Of a stretch of 64,000 nt of DNA, positions 37,800-48,148 are shown in pieces; positions within the stretch are counted from its first letter, which is position 1, and the number at the start of each line of letters is the position of its first letter. The position numbers and the translations under genes were made by a program. The stretch covers positions 600,274,498 to 600,338,497 of the forward strand of contig CM053026.1 of the NCBI GenBank assembly GCA_028564925.1, in the 5' to 3' direction. The DNA is from Lithobates sylvaticus. Taxonomy: Eukaryota > Chordata > Amphibia > Anura > Ranidae. The notes under the pieces are model-generated. The model saw nothing but the letters and a program-made list of their open reading frames with translations. It searched no databases and was not told where the DNA came from.

Positions 37800-40700
37800 C
37801 TTAAATAACTTTGTTTAATGTGCATGGATTAAATCATCCAGCAAAAAGAGCCTTGGTCTGGAGAGAAGCCCTCAAATTGCATTCTGACATCTTGTGCATA
37901 CAAGAGACACACTTGTTGGCCTCAGACGCCCCCATCTTTTGTCATAAAAAAATGTACGCACATATTCAAAGCCTCAGCGTCTAAAAAGCAGAAAGGCGTC
38001 CTTATTGCTATGAAAGACTCTTTAGATTTTACCCCCCAGGAGATACAAACAGATCCTGAAGGACAATGCCTGATTTTAGTGGGTGAATTCAATAACAACA
38101 CCTACACAAATTGTCAACCTCAATGCACCAAATACTCATCAACTTAGCTTTTTGAGGAAAATATTCTGCAAAGTTAATAAAATTAGGAGGGGAGTCTTGA
38201 TAATGTGTGGAGACTATAACTTATCGGTGGACTATAAGATGGACACTACCTCTAAATCCCAATGTCTTCTACCTGTATTACAACCCCTGCTCCATGCTGA
38301 AGAAATGTACGATGCCTGGAGGTGTCAGCACTCTAATGAGTGTGACTACACCTTTCATTCCTCCAGGCATAACTCCTATTCACGCATCGACTTGATCCTG
38401 GTTGACAAAATCCTGCTACAAGCAATCTCCTCCTCCACCATACATGACATCACATGGTCTGACCATGCACCTGTCTCTATAACAGTGTGTGAGGAACATA
38501 CTCTGGCTCCTGCTTACATATGGCGTGCTAACTCTTGCTTGTTTCAGCAACCCTCCCATAGGGATGAGCCCGATGTTCGCCGAACAGCGAAATATATGTG
38601 GCGTTCGCGGCAAATTTCGAAAGCCACAAAACGCCATTAAAGTCTATGGGACACCAACATGAAAAACCAAAAGTGCTCACTTTAAAGGCTTATATGTTTG
38701 GTGACCCGGGTCCTCCCCCAGGGGACATGTATCTGAAGTATTTTTGGGAGCAGTGATTTTAATAACGCATAAAGTGAAACAAGGGGACCCCAAGATCCTG
38801 CCCCCCCCTATGTGAATGGGTATCGGGTACATTGTACCCCTACAGATTCACCAAAAAAAGTGTCAAAATGTTAAAAATTACAGTAGACAATTGGGGACAA
38901 GTCCTTTATTTTAAAAAAAATTGTCCCGCGATGTCCATTCATCTCCCATCACAATATTCGATGACCCGATAAAAAAAGGAAAAAACTCTGCGTCCATGGG
39001 ATGCTCCCACTGACTGAAGCCTCTTTGTGATGACAGCTGTTATATAGCTGAGGGCGCGGCCACCCGGTGATGTAAATGGGTGACCCCGCACCCCTCTGGC
39101 ATCATGTAACGTCACGTAAAATCAATGCTCCTGAAAAAAACTGCTGTTTTTAAAACTTTTTTTTTGTATTGATACATGTCCCCTGGGGCAGGACCTTGTT
39201 CCCCAAACAATATTTATGGCAATAACTTGCATATGAACCTTTAAAATTAGCACTTTTGATTTTTCATATTCATGTTCCATAGACTTTAACGGATTTTAAG
39301 TGTTCGTACAAATTTTTTGCCTGTTCGAAAGTTCTGGTGCGAACCGAACCGGGGGGGGTGTTCGGCTCATCCCTACCCTCACAGGTGGCCTCCATAACTA
39401 ACCACCTAAAGGAATATTTTGCTTTGAATGCTCAGTTTGTCTAATCCATTTACCTTGTGGTGCGCTCATAAGGCCTACATTAGAGGCATTATACTCCAAA
39501 TGTGCCCACGGGCAAAAAGGCAGAGGAAACAGCAATTTAATTCCCTTCTATCTAAAATTTGAGTCTTAGAAACTCAAAACAAAAACATGGCAGATGTCAC
39601 CATAGCAAACAAACTGTATAAACTGTGCTCTGATCTCAGTCATGCTTTTAGAACAATATGATAAGCATATCTAATCCCTTAAATTGGCCCATTATTCCTC
39701 TGGCAATCAGGCTGGAAAATTTCTGGCCCAGAGGCTGAAAGAACGTAAAGTCCAAACAAAAATTCCCTTTTTAATTTGTAATGCAGACAAAAGTAAAATC
39801 TTCAATCCTAAAGAGATAGCAAACTCCTTGGCTGAATATTCTTCTTCTTTATATAGCATTAAAGAAGATCCTAACATTCCACAACCCACAGATGATGCCA
39901 TCCAAGCTTTCCTGACAGATCTTCCCTCTCCCTTCCTTATCACAAGAAAAACTGGAGTCTCTAAACACACCTATAACTGAGCCTGAGATCGAGAAGGCGA
40001 TAAACTCTTCCAGTCGGTAAATCCCCAGGCCCTGATGGGTTGCCGAATGATTACTATAAGACCTTTCATTATATCCTTTCCCTCACATTGAAATATTTTT
40101 TTCTGAAGCAATGTCCTGTGCCTCTTTTTCCTCTGAAATGGCGTATGTTGTTACCATCCCGAAGCCGGGTAAAGAGCCTACTACTCCAGCTAATTTTAGG
40201 CATATCTCCTTACTAAATACTGACGTCAAGCTTTATGCTAAAATCCTGGCCCATAGGCTTCTCCCTACCCTTCCAACTTTGATCAAACCTGATTTTACCA
40301 CAGATGCCACGAGGAGAGTTATTGATATCATACACTATGCCGGATTTGGCATTCGACAGGGTTCACTGTGCGTTACATGACTCACACCCTCAAAAAATGT
40401 GGCTTCACTGGACCTATTGTTTTCGCTATCCTAGCTTTCTAGTCCTCCCCATATACATCAAAGATGCTATCTCTCCCCTTTTCCATAAATAATTGAACGA
40501 TGGAAGGGTGCCCTCTGTTCCCCTCAATCTTCTCATAGAGCCCCTAGCTGAAGAAGTCAGAGCGCACCCTGGTATATCGGGCTCCTCCCTCCAACTAAAA
40601 TCTCATAAAATAAACCTTTTTAGCCGATGATATTATTCTATTCCTAACCTCACCATACACATCCTTGCCACATGCCCATGACATTCTCAATAAATGTAGC

Positions 40701-41044
40701 CAGATTTCTTACTACAAGGTAAACTTTACAAACTCACTCATACTAGGTCTGAATCTTCCCTCCCATCTTCAGTCTCACCTACAAAATGCCTTCCCTTATA
40801 CATGGAATAAATCAAGTATACCTTACTTAGGACTACAATTAACAGCAGACCCCTCAAAATTTGCAGATGCTAACTACAAACCCCTAATAGATAAAATCGC
40901 TAAGGAAAGAAAACGTCTGACTAAAGTGGAACAAACCTGGCCTGGTCGTTTGGCATCCTTCAAAATGATACTACTTCCTCAAATATTATATATTTTTTGA
41001 ACAGTACCCATTTCTCTTAAAAATAGTCACCTTAGATCGCTAAA
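37800..41044 (+). pseudogene. L1 ORF2, endonuclease and reverse transcriptase part, decayed
   Basis: The APE-type endonuclease starts near 37815 (NVHGLNHPAKRA, DILCIQETH) and continues in the frame at 38083-38558 with CGDYN, SRIDLILVD and TWSDHAPVSI, the conserved nuclease motifs. After the MITE at 38559-39375 the region between nuclease and RT follows (39684-39980, with IANSLAEYSSSLYS). RT pieces lie at 40111-40380 (PKPGKEP, HISLLNTDVKLYAKILAHRL) and 40665-41000 (YYKVNF, SIPYLGLQL). Several frameshifts and stops break the frame. The copy is cut at 41044 by the PLE insertion. Confidence 0.8.
38559..39375. mobile_element. hAT-like MITE (tagggatgagc ends)
   Basis: The terminal inverted repeats are tagggatgagccc at the left and ggctcatcccta at the right. 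The flanks are ccctccca (38551-38558) and ccctcaca (39376-39383), an 8-bp duplication with one difference, as for hAT elements. The arms extend inward (tcctcccccaggggacatgt near 38712 and its counterpart near 39172). The centre carries the GC-rich module also found at 9.6-9.8 kb. It splits the L1 endonuclease region and has no transposase. Confidence 0.8.
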
Positions 41045-41056
41045 TTTCCTTCTTAG

Positions 41057-41714
41057 GAATTGTTTGGCCTTTTCCAAAATAGAAAAAGGAAAGAAGAATG
41101 GACTTTATAGGCACTTGTTATGGAAAATATTTTTTGTTACAAAATTTATTGAAAAATATATATAGTTATACAAAAAAACACACAATACATAATAACACCA
41201 ATATTGACAAAAAAAAAAACAATAATTGGAGCTAAAAAGGGTGAGAGATCCGAGAGACTACCCCTATGGGTGTTACAGTACCACACAATGATTCGCTAAA
41301 ACGTGGGGTCGGTGTATATATAGTGTTGACACCATATAATTCTCCCACTGGAATGTGGACTTGCCCTAAAGAGGGTTGGTCGTCGGTCCCACCGATTAAA
41401 AGAAGAAACTTGTGCTCGACATGTTTCGCGACTGCTAGGTCGCTTCCTCAGGAGCTTGTGTTCTAGTTTAGAAAAGACAATGTGTTACTTTATGCCACTT
41501 TTACACATCCGTATCATACATACATATTTTGTTTTACATACACATTTGCATGGATAGAAATGAAGCTCACTTACTGATGCAGAGCCCCACCGAGAGTCTC
41601 TCCACTCGCTCACGCCGGTGGACCCCCAAAGATGGCTTCACATGTACCCCCCTGGTGGAAAAGGAAAGGAGGGGATATGGACACCGTAGGCCGCCAAAGA
41701 GCAGCGTCACCACC
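41057..41714 (-). repeat. PLE terminal repeat of the minus copy (shortened)
   Basis: Inverted copy of the terminal repeat at the left outer edge. It stops at gaattgtttggcc and lacks about 90 bp (from ttgacattatgtaggatgtg to cttgatctaa) that end the two plus-oriented repeats, so the two outer ends of the insertion differ. Confidence 0.85.
41406..41469 (-). ncRNA. Hammerhead ribozyme in the minus-copy terminal repeat
   Basis: Reverse-complement copy of the same motif. Core, helix II and helix III match the two plus-strand copies base for base by eye. Confidence 0.9.
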
Positions 41715-43236
41715 TCTATTGGGTGTATTCACCAAGGGTGAGACCCTAGAGGTTGGGCACTGCTGTGCGGGGCAAGATTATGGGGACATAGATGGTGACT
41801 AATGGTAAAAAAAGAAAGAAAAGAGATAGTAATGAACACAAAATTAGATTAATTAAAGCATCATAGATTGAATGTTTACTAGAGAATAGCATCTCTACAT
41901 GTACTCCAAAGTACTTACTGGGGCAGATATTAGTAGAGGGTATAATGGGTAGCTTTGCACTTCACTCTGCTGGAAACCCGGAGCTTGATGCTCAGATGGA
42001 AGGGACCACACTAAGGGGATATATACAAAATAATAATAATACTTATGTGTTCTCGTTTAATGCATGTATAACCATTAATGTCGTTGCAACCAAAGCCAGC
42101 ATAAAGGGGAGGCCTGGTGGTATGACCATGGATGAAGAAATATCTCCTGAAGGCCATATCTTAGTATAGATAAGTTGACAACTATGCTTAAGACTTGTTA
42201 CGATGGGAATATAAACTGATGTTTACCCCCCTTAGTCTGGTGGAGCCCCTAAACCATCTAGACAGCATCAAGAGACAGAGGGTACTGTACCTTGCAGAGT
42301 TAGTAGGGTAAAGATGTGCGTCCTGCAGGAAGGTAGTGCGGCTATCTGGCAGGAGAACGACTGCCACTCTCCCAGGGCATCTGTGAGGAATGGCGGCCGA
42401 GGGGCCGCTTCTTATGTCCCGTTCGGATGACGTCAGAGCACGTCCGACGTCTATCCGAACCAGCCGGAACGTCATCCAGGAGGCCGTGGGTGCGCGCGCA
42501 TCACATTATGCGTCGCGCTATACCCGGCGTGGATGGCGTAGTGGAGGACGTTGCTTAGCAACGCCGTCCTAGCCGCATAGCACCGCAAACCTGCACCCAG
42601 AGTGTCCCCGATGGTAGCGGGGGACCGGGGCAGCACGGTAATGAGGTGCTTGCGGCTTGGGAGGCTGCATAACCTTGCCGCACTTGTGGCTGCGGGGTGT
42701 CAGTCCTCAACGTACTGTGAAGGACATGGGGTCCATCGCGCTAAGTTAGAAAAAAGGGGGGGGGGAAAGAGAATATACACATATATGGTGTACATCTGAG
42801 TGGATACTAGCAGGAGAGAGAAAGACGGATAAGGGGCAATGCATCAGAGTGGTGCCTCATATTATTGAAAGAAAAACGACATAATATACAATAAAATAAC
42901 AAACAGTAATAGGCAATGAAACATTACATGTATTCGTAAGAAGGGTTTACAATGAGTCTTAAAAGACTAAACTTGGTACAGAACCTAATGGTATCCTATG
43001 AGGTAAATCTCACTATTCAAGGGGAGGGGAAAAGATGGGGATGATGTAAAGGGAGAAAAAAAGGGGGGGGGGGGCCCGTGGGGAAAGAAAAAAGAAAGAA
43101 AGATTTGGAAAGAAGGGGAAGGGGAAGGAAAAAACATGAAAAAATGTGAAAAAACAGGAGAAAAATTTGTTTGATCATTTCTGACTTTAAATTTACCCGC
43201 CGGGCACCAAAGAGGAAACATCCCCCACCCGTAAAC

Positions 43237-45600
43237 TCATAGAAAGGGGCGGTAGGATATCACCTCGTTGATGCCAGGCGGGGTGGTGGCCTCCAAACGC
43301 TCGATCCAATATGTTTCTCTTTGTAAGATCTTTTTGTCCCAATTTCCGCCTCTGGGGTCTTGTTTAACCACTTCTAAAACCATGAACGTAATCATAGAGA
43401 TGTCAAATTTATGATATAATCCCAGGTGTCGGCTCACGGGAGTTAGCATCTTGGCCCATTGGGAATAAAAGAGATGATCGTATATTCTCTTTTTGAGGGG
43501 ACGTATGGTTTTCCCCACATAGAACGCTCCACACCTGCAATTCATAAGGTATACTACCCCTGGGGTGTCGCATGTGGCATTGAACCGAGGAGAAAATTTC
43601 TTTCCATTAGGTAGAATGAAAGAAGTGCCTACCTGTATGTGTGGGCAATAAGCACAATGGCCGCATATGTACATGCCCCTAGCTAAATCATCGGTTTGGT
43701 CTATAGGCTGATAGAGGCTGGCCGTGAGTTTGTCTCCCAAAGATGGTGCCTTTCTAAAGACAATTTCCGGTGTGACGCGGACGTATTGGCGAAGCACTGG
43801 GTCCTCACTGAGGAAATGCCAGTGCTTCGCCATACATGCGCGAAGTTGTGGATGTTGAGCCGAATAGCGTGTGATGAATTTAGTGGTTTGTTGTTCTTCT
43901 GTGTTCTTTGGTTTGGGTTTTGGAAAAATTAACTGAGTTCTGTCTAGGCATAATGCTTTATTATAGGCCCGTCTTAGGAGGCTTTTGCTGTACCCCCGTT
44001 CGCTGAGGCGGCTCTGTAGCTCCTTTGCTTGATGAATAAATTGCTCATCATACGTGCAATTACGCCTGAGGCGGAGATACTGTGCGTACGGGATGCTATG
44101 CACCAGGGATTTTGGATGACCACTTTCCGCATGCAGCAGCGTGTTGCCAGCCGTCTTTTTGCGAAATAGTTTGGTGACTACATTATTGGACTCATCTCTA
44201 TAGAGTGTTAAATCAAGGAAAGAAATTGTGTCTTTATGGTACTCATATGTGAAACTGAGGTTAAAACTGTTGGTATTCAAAAGGGCCATGAGGCATTGTA
44301 GATCAGGGATAGTGCCTGTCCAAATCAATAAAATATCATCGATATACCTGAGCCAGCATAATGTCTGGCTCAGGTATCGATCAAGCTTGTCATCGGCAAA
44401 GATTTGCCGCTCCCACCCCCCCAGGTACAGATTGGCGTACGCCGGGGCACAGCATGTGCCCATGGCGACGCCCTGTACCTGGAGGTAGTGGGAACCGGAA
44501 AAGGAGAAACAATTATGCTTCAAGATGAAGGAGAGGAGTTGCAGCAGGAAGGTGTTAAATCCCCATAATCTGTTATCCTCCTCCATCAAAAAACTACTGA
44601 CAATTTCTATACCTTGATCATGTGGGATGCTTGAATACAGGGCCTCTACATCCACTGTAACGAACATGGCTTGATCAGGGATGGTTAAGCCCTCCAAACA
44701 TCTCAAAAGATCTGGGGTGTCTTTAACATAGGATGGTAGCTGGATGACATGGGGCATAAGAAAAAAATCAACAAATCTACTAGCATGTTCAGTAATAGAC
44801 CCTATGCCGGATACTATGGGCCTTCCTGGGGGTACATTCATGTTTTTGTGGATTTTGGGTATAGTATAGAATATAGCCTCTCTCGGGAAAGGAACGTTGA
44901 GAAACTCATAAGTCTGCTTGTCAATAAGAGCATCGTTGTAAGCTGTGTAGATTAGAAATTTGAATTCTAATCCATATTTTGAAATTAGATCTGGTGTGAT
45001 TGGTCTGTACCAATCCACATTTTCTAGAACATCGAGGCACATCCTCTCATATTGTTGATTGGTTTGTAAAACAATGTTTCCCCCCTTGTCTGAGGGTTTT
45101 ATAACTGTGTCTTTTCTGGTATAAAGTTGTTTTAGGGCTTCCTGTTGGTTTACTGTCATGTTGGGGAGACTAGATGATGTTGGTATGGACTTTATTTCTT
45201 TGACCATGGCAATGAGAAAAGCCGAAATCTGAGGATTGGTGGTTAGATCAGGAAATTGGTTCGATTTGTTCTTAAATGTGTGTTTTTTAGATATTGGTTT
45301 TGTAGGGCCTGTTTCAGTGGCTGGGCGGGAGTTTGTGGTCACTGAAGATTCTGCGGGACCACTAGCATAATCCGGATTTTCATCCGGAAGCAGCATGAGG
45401 TCTCTCAAGGCTCTGAAATCTTTCATGGTGTAATTTTTAATTTTCTCAGACATCGCTCTTTCTTCCTGTTGGCGTTTTTTCGAGGGATCAAACATATACT
45501 TATACGTGAGTTTACGTGTGAACAAGTATAGATCTTTTATAGCTTCATACTTGTCTATGTTGGTGTTGGGACAGAAACTCAAACCCAATTTCAGGACCAT
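43237..45600 (-). CDS. PLE reverse transcriptase with GIY-YIG endonuclease, 787 residues (minus copy)
   Basis: Same protein as at 48149-50512; by eye the two are identical over 787 residues. It would nick target DNA and prime reverse transcription of PLE RNA. RT motifs are KPSDKGGNIV (168-177), YTIPKIHK (245-252), PGRPIVSGIGS (258-268), VDVEALYSSIP (316-326), QGVAMGTCCAPAYANL (376-391) and the catalytic YIDD (419-422). The endonuclease has VVYLMNC and FYVGKT (682-698), R700 and E767 in YWIERL. A CGHCAYC cysteine cluster (646-652) precedes it. The open frame is uninterrupted. The frame directly upstream leads into the truncated ORF1 of this copy. Confidence 0.93.
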   Translation of the reverse strand: MVLKLGLSFCPNTNIDKYEAIKDLYLFTRKLTYKYMFDPSKKRQQEERAMSEKIKNYTMKDFRALRDLMLLPDENPDYASGPAESSVTTNSRPATETGPTKPISKKHTFKNKSNQFPDLTTNPQISAFLIAMVKEIKSIPTSSSLPNMTVNQQEALKQLYTRKDTVIKPSDKGGNIVLQTNQQYERMCLDVLENVDWYRPITPDLISKYGLEFKFLIYTAYNDALIDKQTYEFLNVPFPREAIFYTIPKIHKNMNVPPGRPIVSGIGSITEHASRFVDFFLMPHVIQLPSYVKDTPDLLRCLEGLTIPDQAMFVTVDVEALYSSIPHDQGIEIVSSFLMEEDNRLWGFNTFLLQLLSFILKHNCFSFSGSHYLQVQGVAMGTCCAPAYANLYLGGWERQIFADDKLDRYLSQTLCWLRYIDDILLIWTGTIPDLQCLMALLNTNSFNLSFTYEYHKDTISFLDLTLYRDESNNVVTKLFRKKTAGNTLLHAESGHPKSLVHSIPYAQYLRLRRNCTYDEQFIHQAKELQSRLSERGYSKSLLRRAYNKALCLDRTQLIFPKPKPKNTEEQQTTKFITRYSAQHPQLRACMAKHWHFLSEDPVLRQYVRVTPEIVFRKAPSLGDKLTASLYQPIDQTDDLARGMYICGHCAYCPHIQVGTSFILPNGKKFSPRFNATCDTPGVVYLMNCRCGAFYVGKTIRPLKKRIYDHLFYSQWAKMLTPVSRHLGLYHKFDISMITFMVLEVVKQDPRGGNWDKKILQRETYWIERLEATTPPGINEVISYRPFL

Positions 45601-45662
45601 AGTTTCTTCACTAGACAGTGGGTATGGTGTTAAATTAATTATAGTTGGTTCTTGTTCTATTA

Positions 45663-46118
45663 TTAGGTGCGCTGGGTCCCCTCTAAAGGGAGGTCTCGGC
45701 GTGCTTGGCGAGTCTGATTAGAACTACTTTCTCTAGGGTTAGATGGTTCTCCCGTTGTGGGCATTGTAGGTCCTGTTTGAGAGTTGTGTAAGAGTTGGAT
45801 GGCCTGGGCCGCCACTGGACCCATGTAGGCGTACTGTGATAGGTCTGTGATGTGCGTTTTCCCATCACCCTTACGTGGGCCACCCTGTGATTGATTACTG
45901 TTGGGTTTGAAACTGGAAACATTTTCCGGTTTCTTTTTGTTGCCCGGTGTCGATTGCCCACCACCATAAAAGCCCCGCTTACGTAATCCCGGATGAGTTC
46001 GGTCCGCCGATGTCGAAGGATGTGTTTGTGCCTGGGAAAAAGATGAAGACACAGATGAGTCAGAGAAATCATCTTCCGATGCATATACATTATTGGTGTT
46101 GGTCTGAGAAAAACCCCT
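45663..46118 (-). pseudogene. PLE ORF1, C-terminal part only (minus copy)
   Basis: This encodes the Ser/Asn/Gln-rich end of ORF1 (starting RGFSQTNTNN), matching the plus copy except for one visible residue change (RKRGFYGG here, RKQGFYGG there). The open frame continues upstream to 46304, but that extension is translated terminal repeat of the neighbouring copy and is an accident of the junction. Confidence 0.8.
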
Positions 46119-46867
46119 GGTGGTGACGCTGCTCTTTGGCGGCCTACGGTGTCCATATCCCCTCCTTTCCTTTTCCACCAGGGGGGTACATGTGAAGCCA
46201 TCTTTGGGGGTCCACCGGCGTGAGCGAGTGGAGAGACTCTCGGTGGGGCTCTGCATCAGTAAGTGAGCTTCATTTCTATCCATGCAAATGTGTATGTAAA
46301 ACAAAATATGTATGTATGATACGGATGTGTAAAAGTGGCATAAAGTAACACATTGTCTTTTCTAAACTAGAACACAAGCTCCTGAGGAAGCGACCTAGCA
46401 GTCGCGAAACATGTCGAGCACAAGTTTCTTCTTTTAATCGGTGGGACCGACGACCAACCCTCTTTAGGGCAAGTCCACATTCCAGTGGGAGAATTATATG
46501 GTGTCAACACTATATATACACCGACCCCACGTTTTAGCGAATCATTGTGTGGTACTGTAACACCCATAGGGGTAGTCTCTCGGATCTCTCACCCTTTTTA
46601 GCTCCAAATATTGTTTTTTTTTTTTTTGTCAATATTGGTGTTATTATGTATTGTGTGTTTTTTTGTATAACTATATATATTTTTCAATAAATTTTGTAAC
46701 AAAAAATATTTTCCATAACAAGTGCCTATAAAGTCCATTCTTCTTTCCTTTTTCTATTTTGGAAAAGGCCAAACAATTCTTGACATTATGTAGGATGTGG
46801 CACTCACATATATGATAGGTGTTTTAGATTGCCACCTTGGGACGCAGCAATCTTTTTCTTGATCTAA
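46119..46867 (+). repeat. PLE 5' terminal repeat (pseudo-LTR)
   Basis: Begins ggtggtgacgctgctctttg directly at the junction with the inverted copy and ends ctttttcttgatctaa, matching 52044-52788 in direct orientation. It contains the hammerhead at 46364-46427, cytosine/thymine-rich stretches and an AT-rich block (ttcaataaattttgtaac) near 46683. Confidence 0.85.
46364..46427 (+). ncRNA. Hammerhead ribozyme in 5' PLE terminal repeat
   Basis: Core ctgagga (46382-46388); helix II gcgac/gtcgc (46390-46394 with 46401-46405) around ctagca; gaaa (46406-46409); minimal helix III with two-base loop in acatgt; predicted cleavage after C46415. Helix I is gctc/gagc (46378-46381 with 46416-46419), an internal loop, then aaact/agttt (46364-46368 with 46423-46427). 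PLEs are known to carry such ribozymes; this one would set the 5' end of the processed RNA. Confidence 0.9.
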
Positions 46868-47081
46868 AACAATAGGTGGAAGCACCATTCTAGGTTCATT
46901 ATAAACTAATGAACTGTCCTATATGTTATTGTATCTAACTATAGCAAGTATATCCATATGTAAAGTACTAACAATCAAGAACATATACTCCTTTGAAGCT
47001 CACTATTTTTCCCTATTTTTTCCTTCCCCTTCTTTCTTTGTTCCTTTGTTGTTTTTCCTTTCTTGGGAAAAGGATCGAACC

Positions 47082-48086
47082 ATGGACTATATGGGCACAG
47101 CGTGGGCAGGCCTTATGAATGAATTCCAGACATCCTACAATGGTACCAACAAAGAGGATGATGACCTAAAGGCATATTTTGCCAAACTCAGACAATTACT
47201 AAAGAAAAAATCAAACCTCTATTGGCACATGCAGTTCTTTAATGAATATATTAAGGACGGCATAAGCCCTATGGGGTTGCGAGTACAAGTGTTTCCTTCC
47301 ATCAAAAATATTACGCCAGAATTGAAACAGTCATGGGAGGGTATTTTGAACAAATGTAGCAAGGAATGTATGCAACTACTACTGGTCCAGTACCAGGTAG
47401 ATATCGATCATCTAGATAAAGAACTAGGATCATTAAAACAACAACATGAACTAGTACAGAAACACCCTCTCTATGTAAGCAAGAATCAGGAATTGAAAGA
47501 GTATCTAGATAAACTCAATAAAAATATAATCTCAAAAAAACAAGCCAAACTAGCTAAGGATAGAATGGCGTTTGTAGAACACTACGCCTATAAATGGGAT
47601 AGTCAAACCAGAGTCAGAAGGCCAGCAGGAAGGGGTTTTTCTCAGACCAACACCAATAATGTATATGCATCGGAAGATGATTTCTCTGACTCATCTGTGT
47701 CTTCATCTTTTTCCCAGGCACAAACACATCCTTCGACATCGGCGGACCGAACTCATCCGGGATTACGTAAGCAGGGCTTTTATGGTGGTGGGCAATCGAC
47801 ACCGGGCAACAAAAAGAAACCGGAAAATGTTTCCAGTTTCAAACCCAACAGTAATCAATCACAGGGTGGCCCACGTAAGGGTGATGGGAAAACGCACATC
47901 ACAGACCTATCACAGTACGCCTACATGGGTCCAGTGGCGGCCCAGGCCATCCAACTCTTACACAACTCTCAAACAGGACCTACAATGCCCACAACGGGAG
48001 AACCATCTAACCCTAGAGAAAGTAGTTCTAATCAGACTCGCCAAGCACGCCGAGACCTCCCTTTAGAGGGGACCCAGCGCACCTAA
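47082..48086 (+). CDS. PLE ORF1 protein, 334 residues, function unknown
   Basis: I chose ATG 47082 (MDYMGTAWAGLMNEFQ) because the open frame upstream (to 46923) is a T-rich leader giving a hydrophobic, unlikely peptide. Residues about 1-100 are mixed and charged (DDDLKAYFAKLRQLLKKK). Residues about 110-180 look like a coiled coil (VDIDHLDKELGSLKQQHEL, ELKEYLDKLNKNI). The C-terminal half from about 183 is disordered, rich in Ser, Asn, Gln, Gly and Thr (RGFSQTNTNNVYASEDDFSD), which suggests RNA binding or condensation. I do not recognise a domain. By position it parallels upstream ORFs reported in some PLEs. The stop is 62 nt before the ORF2 ATG. Confidence 0.75.
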   Translation: MDYMGTAWAGLMNEFQTSYNGTNKEDDDLKAYFAKLRQLLKKKSNLYWHMQFFNEYIKDGISPMGLRVQVFPSIKNITPELKQSWEGILNKCSKECMQLLLVQYQVDIDHLDKELGSLKQQHELVQKHPLYVSKNQELKEYLDKLNKNIISKKQAKLAKDRMAFVEHYAYKWDSQTRVRRPAGRGFSQTNTNNVYASEDDFSDSSVSSSFSQAQTHPSTSADRTHPGLRKQGFYGGGQSTPGNKKKPENVSSFKPNSNQSQGGPRKGDGKTHITDLSQYAYMGPVAAQAIQLLHNSQTGPTMPTTGEPSNPRESSSNQTRQARRDLPLEGTQRT

Positions 48087-48148
48087 TAATAGAACAAGAA
48101 CCAACTATAATTAATTTAACACCATACCCACTGTCTAGTGAAGAAACT

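Larger units (their letters stand above)
41057..46118 (-). mobile_element. Penelope-like element, 5'-truncated minus-strand copy
   Basis: Reading leftward from 46118 the copy contains the last part of ORF1, the complete ORF2, a 3' untranslated region of about 1.5 kb and a terminal repeat with hammerhead ending at 41057. It starts inside ORF1, at the point corresponding to 47633 of the plus copy, where it abuts the plus copy's terminal repeat. The element looks whole in its coding RT part. Confidence 0.88.

Noticed and set aside
41529-41741. 70-codon frame starting MFYIHICMDRNEA, present three times
   Set aside because: It is part of the PLE terminal repeat in all three places and overlaps ribozyme-proximal noncoding sequence; no sign of selection can be judged.
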